Assembly (NCBI RefSeq): GCF_048541825.1
Contig: NZ_CP183332.1
Span: forward strand, 310,001-374,000
Length of the DNA stretch: 64,000 nt
Direction: 5' to 3'
Source of the DNA: Caulobacter sp048541825
GTDB taxonomy: Bacteria > Pseudomonadota > Alphaproteobacteria > Caulobacterales > Caulobacteraceae
This document shows positions 52,670 through 62,410 of the stretch, in pieces (position 1 is the first letter of the stretch; every line of letters begins with the position of its first letter). The notes under the pieces were generated by a model. It was not told the origin of the DNA, made no database searches, and worked only from the letters and a program-made list of their open reading frames with translations. The position numbers and the translations under genes were made by a program.

Positions 52670-52936
52670 ATGGCCGACGACGCCGCCCACGCCGACGTTC
52701 TGAACTCCACCGCCCAAGGCCAGCTGAAGAGCATCATCGAGCGCATCGAGCGCCTTGAGGTCGAAAAGGCCGAGATCTCCGAGCAGATCAAGGAAGTCTA
52801 TAACGAGGCCAAGGGTAATGGCTTCGACGTCAAGATCCTGCGCAAGGTGGTTCGCATCCTCAAGCAGGATCGCGCCAAGCGTCAGGAAGAGGACGCCATC
52901 CTCGACCTCTATCTGTCGGCCGTCGGCGCGATCTAA
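52670..52936 (+). CDS. gapR: Nucleoid-associated protein GapR (DUF2312)
   Basis: 88 aa, almost the same as Caulobacter crescentus GapR: VLNSTAQGQLKSIIERIERLEVEKAEI, then KEVYNEAKGNGFDVKILRKV and DLYLSAVGAI. GapR forms a dimer of dimers that clamps overtwisted DNA and stimulates topoisomerases ahead of replication forks and transcription. ATG 52670 is chosen because the family starts MADD; an upstream in-frame start (52610) is not conserved. It follows the HAD gene by 63 bases. Confidence 0.95.
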   Translation: MADDAAHADVLNSTAQGQLKSIIERIERLEVEKAEISEQIKEVYNEAKGNGFDVKILRKVVRILKQDRAKRQEEDAILDLYLSAVGAI

Positions 52937-53024
52937 AGCGCCCTTCTTGGTCGGCGCGCGAACGCGCGCCTTGGGTATTTTTGCGGGGTGCGGTTTGGCG
53001 CGGCTTCGGGGATAGTCCCCGGCG

Positions 53025-53366
53025 ATGCGTGCCAAGCCCCCCGATCCTCGAGCTCAAGCCAAACGTTCGGCGCTCAATGCGCTGAAGCGCGCCAGGCGGG
53101 CAGCCGACAAGAGCGGGATCGCGCTTTCCGACTGGGAGGGCGAGTTCCTGACCTCTGTCGCCCAGCGCGTCGAGACCTATGGCCGGGCGTTCGGCGATCC
53201 CGAAAAGGGCGGCCGCGACCAGGCCCTGTCGGGCAACCAGACCATCAAGCTCAAGGAAATCGTCGCCAAGGCCAAGGGCGAGAAGAAGCCCATGAAACGC
53301 GGCCGGGGCTTTGGCCGTCGCGAGGCGCCCGCACCGGCCGAGGTTGAGCCCGAGGACGACGGGTAG
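53025..53366 (+). CDS. Conserved hypothetical small basic protein
   Basis: 113 aa, Lys/Arg-rich at both ends. The middle part, SDWEGEFLTSVAQRVETYGRAFGDPEKG then LSGNQTIKLKEI, looks conserved, and the tail PMKRGRGFGRR is basic, so nucleic-acid binding is plausible. It lies 88 bases after gapR on the same strand. No named family. Confidence 0.75.
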   Translation: MRAKPPDPRAQAKRSALNALKRARRAADKSGIALSDWEGEFLTSVAQRVETYGRAFGDPEKGGRDQALSGNQTIKLKEIVAKAKGEKKPMKRGRGFGRREAPAPAEVEPEDDG

Positions 53367-53951
53367 CGGCATTTGGCGTCACGGCCTTCTTCGAGTCGGG
53401 CGCCCCTTGGTCGCACAGACCAGCAGCCGCCATGGCCGCTGTCCCCGACGCTCGGCGTTTGCAGGTCCTGATCCGGCGTCCGTCGCCGATGGGATGCCAA
53501 TGCATCCTGGAGTTGCGCAGAATGGCGGCCCCTGGGATCGCGCCGCTGTCGGTGGCGACGCCCGGGCGCTTCAGCCGGGCCGCCTTCCCCAGCGGCATTC
53601 TGGCAATACGCGGCAGCCGTCGGCGCGATGGAGCCTTCGGGCTGAACGTCGCAAGGCGAGACAGGCCTGTAACGACTTAGGATCTCAGGTATGGCGCGCG
53701 GCGTTCTGCATAAAGGATTTTCGGCTGATTTTACTGAAATAAAGTCCCAAAAGCTTACCGGAAAACAAGGTTCAGCGAACTTCATTAAGGCCGCGGTAAC
53801 CAGCAGGGTGAGACATTATGGCGCAGGATCTTCGTGATCCTGACAGTAAGGAACGCTTCGTCCGGTGGGGGCGACGTTCGCCCTTTCCAGCGCGCGCGGA
53901 CCTCTATCTGCATCGGCGCCGGATCAACGCTAACGGTAACGGACAAGCGCC
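53367..53951. other. 585-base region without a convincing gene
   Basis: Several overlapping ORFs run on both strands but none looks protein-like. From about 53690 to 53790 it is AT-rich. A near-CtrA motif TTAA-N7-GTAAC lies at 53785-53800, a perfect 7-bp hairpin CAGGATC-TTCGT-GATCCTG at 53824-53842, and a 59-codon ORF (53818-53997, RBS AGGGTGAG) overlaps the next gene. Likely promoter and leader of the 53952 gene. Confidence 0.5.
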
Positions 53952-54416
53952 ATGGCGACGACGTATGACTATCTATTGCGAAGAAAGGCGGACCTAGAGG
54001 TCCGCATGGCTGAGGCTCAGAAACGCGCGCTGGCGCCTTTCGAGGGCGAAATGCGAGCGATCGGCCTGGCCCTTGGCGCGATCGAAAGGGCCGGTCTCAG
54101 CGAGGACCGCATAGCGGCCGAAGCTTCGGCCTTCTCCAGCCCGGCCCCCAGCCGCCGCGGTCGCCGAAGCCGTTCGATCGGCGACATGATCCTGATGGCC
54201 CTGCAGCAGGGCGGTGTAGGTCTGGCGGCGACCGATATCGCGGTCCAGCTGGAACGCCGCTGGAACCGGTCCGTGCCGGCCACGGCCATCACACTTGAAC
54301 TGCAGCAGCTCGAGGCCGACGGCGCGGTGACGCGTGGCGCGGCGGGCTGGACCCGCAACGCCGAAACGGCCGATCCGGACCATTCCGACGACAGCGAAGT
54401 CGCCCGGGTGGCTTGA
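53952..54416 (+). CDS. Hypothetical protein with coiled coil and winged-helix-like part
   Basis: 154 aa. N-terminal coiled coil (about 5-50), Ser/Arg-rich linker SPAPSRRGRRSRS, then a region IGDMILMALQQGGVGLAATDIAVQLERRW ... AITLELQQLEADGAVTRGAAGW with the layout of a winged helix. Probably a DNA-binding protein; not a known family. Precedes the convergent tacA gene. Confidence 0.7.
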   Translation: MATTYDYLLRRKADLEVRMAEAQKRALAPFEGEMRAIGLALGAIERAGLSEDRIAAEASAFSSPAPSRRGRRSRSIGDMILMALQQGGVGLAATDIAVQLERRWNRSVPATAITLELQQLEADGAVTRGAAGWTRNAETADPDHSDDSEVARVA

Positions 54417-54513
54417 CTTCAGACCTGGCGGGGCGCCTGGCGGGGCGCCTTCCAAGGCTTTATCAGCGTCTTCAGGCGCTGCTCGCGCGAGACCGGGCGC
54501 AAAACGAGGGTCA

Positions 54514-55986
<1,473 letters not shown>

Positions 55987-56293
55987 AGGAAGACACCCAC
56001 CATAACCGGCCGCGCTCAACATGGAGCAAGGCTCTTGTTGGATCAGAGTGGTACAGCACCCGGGTAAACACCGGCTTTCGGAGAGGTGTCGGCAACCTTA
56101 AGGTTCAGGCTTAACAAGGCCTTGCCAGCAAGGGGTTTGAGGGTGGCCGAGGAGGCTCAGCGGGGCGTCCTGGCGATGGCCTTGCCGGGACGCTAAAAGG
56201 TCCGCAATCGCCGCATCTGCGACTTGCCATTGCCGCACTTGGCGTAGCAGAGGACTTCAATGAGAGCGTTGCCTTGGGTCGACAGGTTGATGT
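55987..56293. other. Intergenic region upstream of tacA
   Basis: 307 bases without a gene. It holds TTAA-N9-TTAA at 56098-56114 (112-128 bases before tacA) and a hairpin CAGGTTGA-TGT-TCAACCTG at 56283-56301 that overlaps the bphP stop codon. No RNA gene recognised. Confidence 0.5.
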
Positions 56294-58858
56294 TCAACCT
56301 GCCGCCTTGGCCAGCGCCGCCCCTGATGCAATCGCCTGAGCCGTGTAGGGCTTTTTGATCACCGGACAGCCTTTATGGGGCGCCGGCAGTTCGATCTCGT
56401 CGCCGTAGCCGGTCGCGAACACATAGGGCACGCCGGCGAGCCGAAGGCGGTCAGCGATCGCGTAACTCATTTCCAACCCCAGGTTCACATCGAGAAAGGC
56501 GAACGTCGGCGTTTCGGCGTCGAGCAGCCGCATCGCCTCTTGAACATCGTTGGCCGTCAGAACCTTTCCCGCGCCCAGGTCGAGGAGCATTTCCTCGGCG
56601 TCCATGGCGATGATCATGCTGTCCTCCACAAGAAGGACGGAGCCTGTCAGGCGGAACGCGTTGGGCGGGGTTGAAGCTGCCAATGCCACCTGAGCAACCA
56701 CGCCGTCGTATTCGATGAACCTGGACGGCACGACGAACCGCGCACGAACGCCGTCCAGCGCATAGTCTAAGCTCGCCTCGCCGTGGAGATCGTGAGGCAC
56801 CGAGCGCTCGATGATCGTGGTGCCGAACCCGCGTCGCGTCGGGGCCTGAACCGGTGGCCCGCCGATCTCGCGCCATTGGAGGATCAGGTTGCCATTATCG
56901 GTCGTCCATTCCACCAAAACCCGACCGGACAGATTGCAGAGCGCGCCATACTTCGCTGCGTTGGTCACCATCTCATGGATGACCAGCGCCATGGTGGCGA
57001 AGGCTTCGGGCTGTAGCAGAATGGGTGGGCCTTCGATCTGGACCCGGTTCGCACCGCCGTCGAGGTAGGCGGCGGCCTCGGTGGCAATCAGGCCCGCCAG
57101 AGAGCGGGGGCCCCAGTTGCTTTCCGTGATCTGGTCATGCGCGCGGGCCAGGGCCTGGATCCGCCCCCCGATGGTGGCCGCGAAGCTCTCGACGTCGGTC
57201 GCGCCGCCCTTGCTCTGCGAGATGAGACCCCGGATCAGACCAAGGATGTTGCGGACACGATGGTTCAGTTCCGCAATCAGCAAGTCCTGGCGCTGAACTG
57301 CGCGCGCTCGCTCTTGTTCTGCGACGTCGGTCAGGCGCAGCACGACCTCCAGAATGGTGACGCGCAGGGCGTCGGCGGCTCTCAGCTCCGGCTCGGTCCA
57401 TACGGCGCTCTGACCGCTGGTGATCTCGCGCCAGGCTTCAAAGCTCTTGCGCGGGGTGAGCCGGACACCGTTGGGGCCGATGGAAACAGGCTTGGCCGGA
57501 TCGCCCGCCCAGGTGATCGACTGGGCCATTTCGCGGCGGAAGAAGACCAGATAGTCACGCGGCGTTCGTGACACCGGGATGGCCAGCATCCCCGCCGCCC
57601 GCTTGGCGTAGTCGCGCGCCGGGGGATACGCCTGCCCCATGTTATTGAGGGCCAGCACCTGGCTGGCGGCGCTCTGATCCAGGAACCTGGTCAGAGCGAC
57701 CATCTCCTCCCGCGTCGGGGTGGAGCCGGTCAGCACCATCTCGTCGCCGATCCGGATGGCCATGCCGTCGCACGGCACGATCTCGCTGATCCGTTCGGCC
57801 ATCGCGCCAAGGTTGGCGGCTGTGGAGCCGCTCTCGACGATCGCGGCCATCAGCCCGTCGTGAAGGCTTCGGGTCCGCTGTTCATAGTCGGAGACGGCCT
57901 CGCGTTCTCGCGTCTCAATCAGCAGTGACAGGACCTGGGCGAACAGCTCCGCCGCCGTCCGCCGCTCGTAGCTGACCTGCAGCGCCGTTTTGTGATGGCA
58001 GGCGATCAGGCCCCACAACCGTCCGCCGCGCAGCAGCGATAGGGTCAGGGTCGCCCCCACGCCCATATTCTTCAGGTATTCGATGTGGATGGGCGAATGA
58101 GCGCGAAGCGTGCTCATCGACAGGTCGAGCGGTGCACCGGTGGGGCCGAGCTGTGGGACGATGGCGGACGGGGTCGCATCGACGTCGGCGGCCACCCGGA
58201 CGACGTTGCGCTCCATCAGCGCGCGCGCCTGACGGGGAATGTCGGATGCCGGATACCGAAGGCCGAGGAAGGGTTCGAGCCCGGCCGCCAGGCGCTCGGC
58301 GACCACTTCACCTGTACCGTCGGGGTGGAAGCGATAGATCATCACCCGGTGGTGGCCCGTCAGTGCCCGGACCTGCCGCGCGGCCTCCTTCAGAAGAGCG
58401 CCCAAGTCCGTCAAACGATTCAGCCGGGACAGCATGGCCTGGACCGTGGCCGACGGATTGAGGTCGGCCTCGGGCTCGCTGGGCTCGGCCTCCAGCACGA
58501 TCTCGCCCTTCGACATGTGCACGGCCACGTCAAACCGTCCGCCACCGGCGACCAACTGCACGCCGAAGGCCCGTTCGACGGCATCCTCGCCCGTCAGCGA
58601 AGAGAGCCGGTTTCGTAGCGTGTGGACCGCCTCGACGGCCAGGATGTCCCGTAACGATGCGCCGAGCAGGTCGTCGACGGACCTACCAAGGAAGTCCGGC
58701 GCGTTCGCCGAGGCGCGGGAGATCAGCCAGTCGGTCGACACCGCAATCAGAAATCCGGTGGGCTGGATCGCGCTGATCAAGTGGATCGGCTCGCGATCGC
58801 AGTTGGTCAGATCGACCTTTTCCGTCATGGGCAGGTCGGGGGTGTCTGAGCTATTCAT
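56294..58858 (-). CDS. bphP: Bacteriophytochrome hybrid histidine kinase
   Basis: 854 aa red/far-red photoreceptor. PAS with biliverdin-attachment C20 (NCDREPIH), GAF with PASDIP at 203-208, SPIH at 255-258 and CHHK at 287-290, PHY with the tongue motif PRKSF at 469-473. Kinase of the HWE type: H533 (LNHRVRN), H628 in IHEMVTNAAKYG and W662 in the W-x-E motif WRE. A C-terminal receiver domain follows with D790. So light drives phosphorelay within one protein. Start overlaps the bphO stop (ATGA). Confidence 0.97.
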   Translation of the reverse strand: MNSSDTPDLPMTEKVDLTNCDREPIHLISAIQPTGFLIAVSTDWLISRASANAPDFLGRSVDDLLGASLRDILAVEAVHTLRNRLSSLTGEDAVERAFGVQLVAGGGRFDVAVHMSKGEIVLEAEPSEPEADLNPSATVQAMLSRLNRLTDLGALLKEAARQVRALTGHHRVMIYRFHPDGTGEVVAERLAAGLEPFLGLRYPASDIPRQARALMERNVVRVAADVDATPSAIVPQLGPTGAPLDLSMSTLRAHSPIHIEYLKNMGVGATLTLSLLRGGRLWGLIACHHKTALQVSYERRTAAELFAQVLSLLIETREREAVSDYEQRTRSLHDGLMAAIVESGSTAANLGAMAERISEIVPCDGMAIRIGDEMVLTGSTPTREEMVALTRFLDQSAASQVLALNNMGQAYPPARDYAKRAAGMLAIPVSRTPRDYLVFFRREMAQSITWAGDPAKPVSIGPNGVRLTPRKSFEAWREITSGQSAVWTEPELRAADALRVTILEVVLRLTDVAEQERARAVQRQDLLIAELNHRVRNILGLIRGLISQSKGGATDVESFAATIGGRIQALARAHDQITESNWGPRSLAGLIATEAAAYLDGGANRVQIEGPPILLQPEAFATMALVIHEMVTNAAKYGALCNLSGRVLVEWTTDNGNLILQWREIGGPPVQAPTRRGFGTTIIERSVPHDLHGEASLDYALDGVRARFVVPSRFIEYDGVVAQVALAASTPPNAFRLTGSVLLVEDSMIIAMDAEEMLLDLGAGKVLTANDVQEAMRLLDAETPTFAFLDVNLGLEMSYAIADRLRLAGVPYVFATGYGDEIELPAPHKGCPVIKKPYTAQAIASGAALAKAAG

Positions 58859-59412
58859 GTGGCGGCGTCCAAGGGGCGTGCAAGGCCCGCGTAAACGGCG
58901 AAGGTTTTAAGTGCGCCGGCGATCAAGGCTTGCTCGTCGGCCGACCCCTCTGCGCCGCACAGATCGATTTGGTCCAGAAGGCGCGCCCACGGCTTCCCCA
59001 TCCGGAAATCGAAATAGGAGGTCGGCAACTCGGAACCGACACGCTTTCGCAGGATCTTCGAACCGAGACGGGAGCCCCGGACGACATAGGACAGACCGAG
59101 CCCGTCGATCGGGCCGGATACAGGACCGGCCTGGGCTGACGGCTCGACGCCGAGATCATCAAGATCCATGCAAAGGGCGTCGACCAGGCCTGCAAAGTCC
59201 GCCTCGTCTGCGCTGCGCCAATGGGGCCGAAGGGCCGTCAGTGCCGAATAATTCAGGTCCAGGAAGCCCGCATAATCCCCGGTGTCGCCCAGATTGAACC
59301 GCGAAAGAGCGAGATCGACGCGTTCATGGTCAAGGCGGGTCGCAAGCTTGAGGCGAAGGTGGGTCGACGCGGCTTGAGGCAAGTTTTTGACCACTTCATC
59401 CTGACCTTCCAT
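58855..59412 (-). CDS. bphO: Heme oxygenase, biliverdin-forming
   Basis: 185 aa. LKLATRLDHERVDLAL gives the proximal heme ligand H29 with T25 upstream, and the later SYVVRGSRLGSKI segment is typical of BphO. It opens heme to biliverdin, the chromophore for the phytochrome encoded downstream. ATG 59412 is chosen because AAGGGA sits 7 bases upstream; ATGs at 59418 and 59490 are alternatives. The genes overlap (ATGA), so chromophore and apoprotein are made together. Confidence 0.92.
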   Translation of the reverse strand: MEGQDEVVKNLPQAASTHLRLKLATRLDHERVDLALSRFNLGDTGDYAGFLDLNYSALTALRPHWRSADEADFAGLVDALCMDLDDLGVEPSAQAGPVSGPIDGLGLSYVVRGSRLGSKILRKRVGSELPTSYFDFRMGKPWARLLDQIDLCGAEGSADEQALIAGALKTFAVYAGLARPLDAAT

Positions 59413-59778
59413 GTTCATGTCCCTTATGAGCAAAGAAGCTTGGCCGCGTCCTCTCATAGCTGACCCCAAATTACTGATCTTGTGCCTCAACTTTCAAAAT
59501 ATTGCAGTTATAAGCTTAAGTTAAGCAGTCGATATAGACAAGCGAAACAGCCCAAACTAGGCCGACCGTAGAGCGGCTTAACGCCGTCTACTTTTACGAG
59601 GGCAGATCAATACCGAACGCAAGCGGGCATCTGGAAGGCCCGAAACGGATCGAAAGCTCCCCTAGCCTTCCCTGCAAAAGGCGGACGCCCGGCGTCGAGG
59701 TCGCCCCAGCAAAGAACGCCGGTTTTCAAACCTGGCGGACCGGGCGCATGCTGAGGGGGTTCATTCTGGGGGAACACG
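59413..59778. other. Intergenic region between bphO and the YdjM-like gene
   Basis: 366 bases, divergent promoters of bphO and the gene at 59779. The bphO side (59460-59530) is AT-rich and holds the palindrome GCTTAAGTTAAGC at 59514-59526. The rest shows nothing convincing. Confidence 0.55.
59514..59526. promoter_or_regulatory. Palindrome in the bphO promoter region
   Basis: GCTTAA-G-TTAAGC, a perfect 13-base palindrome about 102-114 bases upstream of the preferred bphO start. It could be an operator. Confidence 0.4.
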
Positions 59779-60429
59779 ATGTTTGTTGGACACTACGCCG
59801 CCGCCCTGGCCGCCAAGGCCGTCGCGCCCAAGGCGCCGCTGTGGACCTATGTGCTGGCCAGCCAGCTGATCGATGTCGGCTGGAGCGTGCTGATCATGAC
59901 CGGGGCCGAGCGGGTCAGTGTCGATCCGACCTTGCCGGGCAGCGCTCTGGTCCTGGAGCACATGCCCTATACCCACAGCCTGCCCGGCGCGGCCTTGTGG
60001 GCGGTGGCGGCGGCCGCTCTGGTGGGCTGGCTGCTGAAGCTGCCGCGCTGGACTGCTGCGGTGGTCGGGCTGACGGTGCTGTCGCACTGGGGGCTGGATT
60101 TTCTGGTCCACCGACCCGATCTGGCCCTGTGGTTCGGCGGTCCCAAGGTGGGCTTGGGCTGGTGGAACTATCCCGTGCCTGAGCAGGCCTTGGAAATGGG
60201 CTTGCTGGCCATGGCCGGCGCGGCCTGGGCTTGGCGACGGGGAACCCAAGGACGGGCCTGGTGGCCGGCCCCGCTGTTTCTCGGCCTGCTGCTGGCCGTG
60301 CAGGAAATCGCCCTAGCGTCGCCGCCCGGCGGCGGCGCCCTGCAATTGGGCCTCACCGCCCTGGCCGTCTATCTGGTGGTGACCCTGATCGCCCGCTTCG
60401 TCGAACCGCCGCTCAAACCAGCGGTCTGA
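59779..60429 (+). CDS. YdjM-like multi-spanning membrane protein
   Basis: 216 aa, five or six membrane helices. The pattern MFVGHYAAALAAKAVAPKAPL at the start, a conserved EHMPYTHSLP and SHWGLDFLVHRPD match the family of inner-membrane putative metal-dependent hydrolases (YdjM-like), in which the conserved His and Asp residues may bind metal. Enzyme activity is unproven. GGGGGAA is 6 bases before the ATG. Confidence 0.8.
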   Translation: MFVGHYAAALAAKAVAPKAPLWTYVLASQLIDVGWSVLIMTGAERVSVDPTLPGSALVLEHMPYTHSLPGAALWAVAAAALVGWLLKLPRWTAAVVGLTVLSHWGLDFLVHRPDLALWFGGPKVGLGWWNYPVPEQALEMGLLAMAGAAWAWRRGTQGRAWWPAPLFLGLLLAVQEIALASPPGGGALQLGLTALAVYLVVTLIARFVEPPLKPAV

Positions 60430-60486
60430 GGATAATGGCGGCGGGGCGATTGCACTGGGCCCCGTTCGGGCCATATCGGTAGGGCC

Positions 60487-62277
60487 ATGAACGCCCCCTT
60501 CAAGACCGACGCCCTTCCCGAATGGAACCTCGCCGACCTCTATGTCGGTCGCGACGATCCCCGCATCGAGCTGGACCTAGCCGCCGCCAAGGCCGCCAAT
60601 GACGAGCTGGCGTCGCTGGAGGGCCTGTTCCTGCAGGCGCGCGGCGAGCCCGAGCGGCTGGGCCTGCTGATCGATCGCGGCATTCAGCTGTATGAAAAGG
60701 CCACCAACGGCCTGTGGAGCGTCGGCGCCTATGCCAGCCTGTCGGGCTCGATCGCCAAGGACGACCCGGCCTGGGCCAAGTTCGAGGGCGACCTGCGGGC
60801 CCGCTCGTCGCAGATCGCCGCCGAGAGCCTGTTCTTCTCACTGGAGCTCAACAGGCTCGAGGACGCCGAGATCGAAGCGGCGCTCAAAGCCTATCCGCTG
60901 GGCGTCCGCTGGACGCCATGGCTGCGCCGGGTGCGTCTGTCGCGTCCGCACGAGCTGTCCCCGGATCTGGAACGCTTCATCGTCGACAAGAGCCCGGCCG
61001 TCGCCAACTGGGTGCGCCTGTATGACGAGACCCTGGCCAAGCTGGAAGCCAAGGTCGGCGACGAGACCCTGACCCTGCCCGAGGTGCTCAACCGACTGTC
61101 GGACTCTGATGTCACGCGCCGCAAGGCCGCCGCCGACGGCCTGGCCGCCGCCCTGGCCGAACGGGTCTCTACCCAGGCCCTGGCGCTCAATACCCTGGCC
61201 TTCGAAAAGCAGGTCGAGGATCGCTGGCGCCACTATGCCGAGCCGGCCCAGTCCCGCCACCTGTCCAACGAGGTCGACGCCGACGCCGTCAACGCCCTGG
61301 AGGCGGCGGTGGTCGAGGCCTATCCGCGTCTGTCCCATCGCTACTATGCGCTGAAGGCGAAGATCATGGGCGTCGAGGCCCTCGACTACTGGGACCGCAA
61401 CGCCCCGCTGGATGCCGCCGCGCCGCGCACCTATGACTGGGCGGAAGCGCAGGGCGTCGTGCTGGACAGCTTCCAGACCCTGGCGCCGAAGTTCGCCGAC
61501 GCCGCGCGCACCTTCTTCACCCAGCCCTGGATCGATGCGCGGCCCCGCCCCGGCAAGCAGTCGGGGGCCTATGCCCATCCGGTCACCGCCGACCGGCACC
61601 CCTACGTGTTCATGAACTTCATGGGCGAGCGGCGCGATGTGCTGACCCTGGCGCACGAGCTGGGCCACGCGGTGCACCAGACCCTGTGCGCGCCCCTGGG
61701 CACCCTGCTGGCCGATACGCCCCTGACCCTGGCCGAGACCGCCTCGATCTTCGGCGAGGGGCTGGTGTTCGACCGTCTGCTGGCCGAGGCGACGCCGGAC
61801 GATCGCAAGAAGCTGCTGGCCGGCCGGATCGAGGATGGCCTTAACACCGTGGTCCGCCAGATCGCCTTCCACCGCTTCGAGCGCCGCTTCCATGAGGCCC
61901 GCCAGGAGGGCGAGCTGTCGCCTGAGCAGATCGGCGGCCTGTGGCTAGAGGTGATGGGCGAAAGCCTGGGCCCGGCCGTGCGGCTCAACCCCGGCTACGA
62001 GCACTACTGGGCCTATGTCAGCCACTTCTGCCACGCGCCGTTCTATGTCTATGCCTACGCCTTCGGCGACCTGCTGGTGCGCGGCCTGATGGAGAAGCGC
62101 CGCGAGGATCCGCAGGGCTTTGCGCCGCTGTATGAGGAGCTGCTCGCGGCGGGTGGGACCAAGACCTATGTCGAGGCGCTGAAGCCCTTTGGCCTGAACC
62201 CGCGAGACAAGGCGTTCTGGACGGCGGGTTGTGCGCAGCTGGAACGGCTTGTCGACGAGTTCGAGGCGCTGGTGTGA
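60487..62277 (+). CDS. pepF: Oligoendopeptidase F (M3 family)
   Basis: 596 aa cytoplasmic zinc peptidase. Zinc motif HELGH in LTLAHELGHAVHQTL, with the downstream Glu in LAETASIFGEGLVF as third ligand; His/Tyr substrate residues in NPGYEHYWAYVSHFCHAPFYVYAYAFG. It degrades oligopeptides of 7-17 residues. Length is standard. Upstream spacing to the YdjM-like gene is 57 bases. A palindromic repeat begins 13 bases after the stop. Confidence 0.97.
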   Translation: MNAPFKTDALPEWNLADLYVGRDDPRIELDLAAAKAANDELASLEGLFLQARGEPERLGLLIDRGIQLYEKATNGLWSVGAYASLSGSIAKDDPAWAKFEGDLRARSSQIAAESLFFSLELNRLEDAEIEAALKAYPLGVRWTPWLRRVRLSRPHELSPDLERFIVDKSPAVANWVRLYDETLAKLEAKVGDETLTLPEVLNRLSDSDVTRRKAAADGLAAALAERVSTQALALNTLAFEKQVEDRWRHYAEPAQSRHLSNEVDADAVNALEAAVVEAYPRLSHRYYALKAKIMGVEALDYWDRNAPLDAAAPRTYDWAEAQGVVLDSFQTLAPKFADAARTFFTQPWIDARPRPGKQSGAYAHPVTADRHPYVFMNFMGERRDVLTLAHELGHAVHQTLCAPLGTLLADTPLTLAETASIFGEGLVFDRLLAEATPDDRKKLLAGRIEDGLNTVVRQIAFHRFERRFHEARQEGELSPEQIGGLWLEVMGESLGPAVRLNPGYEHYWAYVSHFCHAPFYVYAYAFGDLLVRGLMEKRREDPQGFAPLYEELLAAGGTKTYVEALKPFGLNPRDKAFWTAGCAQLERLVDEFEALV

Positions 62278-62289
62278 GCGGCGTCGTCC

Positions 62290-62406
62290 AAGTCCTCCCC
62301 TTGAAGGGGGAGGCGGCCGGAGGCCGGTGGGGGAAGATCGCAATGCGCTGGCCGACTTCCCCCTCCGTCGCCTGCGGCGACACCTCCCCCTTCAGGGGGA
62401 GGACTT
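62290..62406. repeat. Palindromic interspersed repeat, overlaps the RBS of the kinase gene
   Basis: 24-base inverted arms at 62290-62313 and 62383-62406 with one mismatch, each a hairpin CCTCCCC...GGGGGAGG. The right arm contains GGGGGAGGA, which ends 7 bases before the ATG at 62411 and acts as its Shine-Dalgarno sequence. Confidence 0.9.
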
Positions 62407-62410
62407 AAGC

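Noticed and set aside
53448..53500. tRNA-like T-arm in the gap after the small basic protein (GCAGG-N7-CCGGC)
   Set aside because: The T-loop lacks TTC and no proper cloverleaf with an anticodon arm could be built; the RIRTC-type translation on the minus strand is only reminiscent of tRNA antisense.
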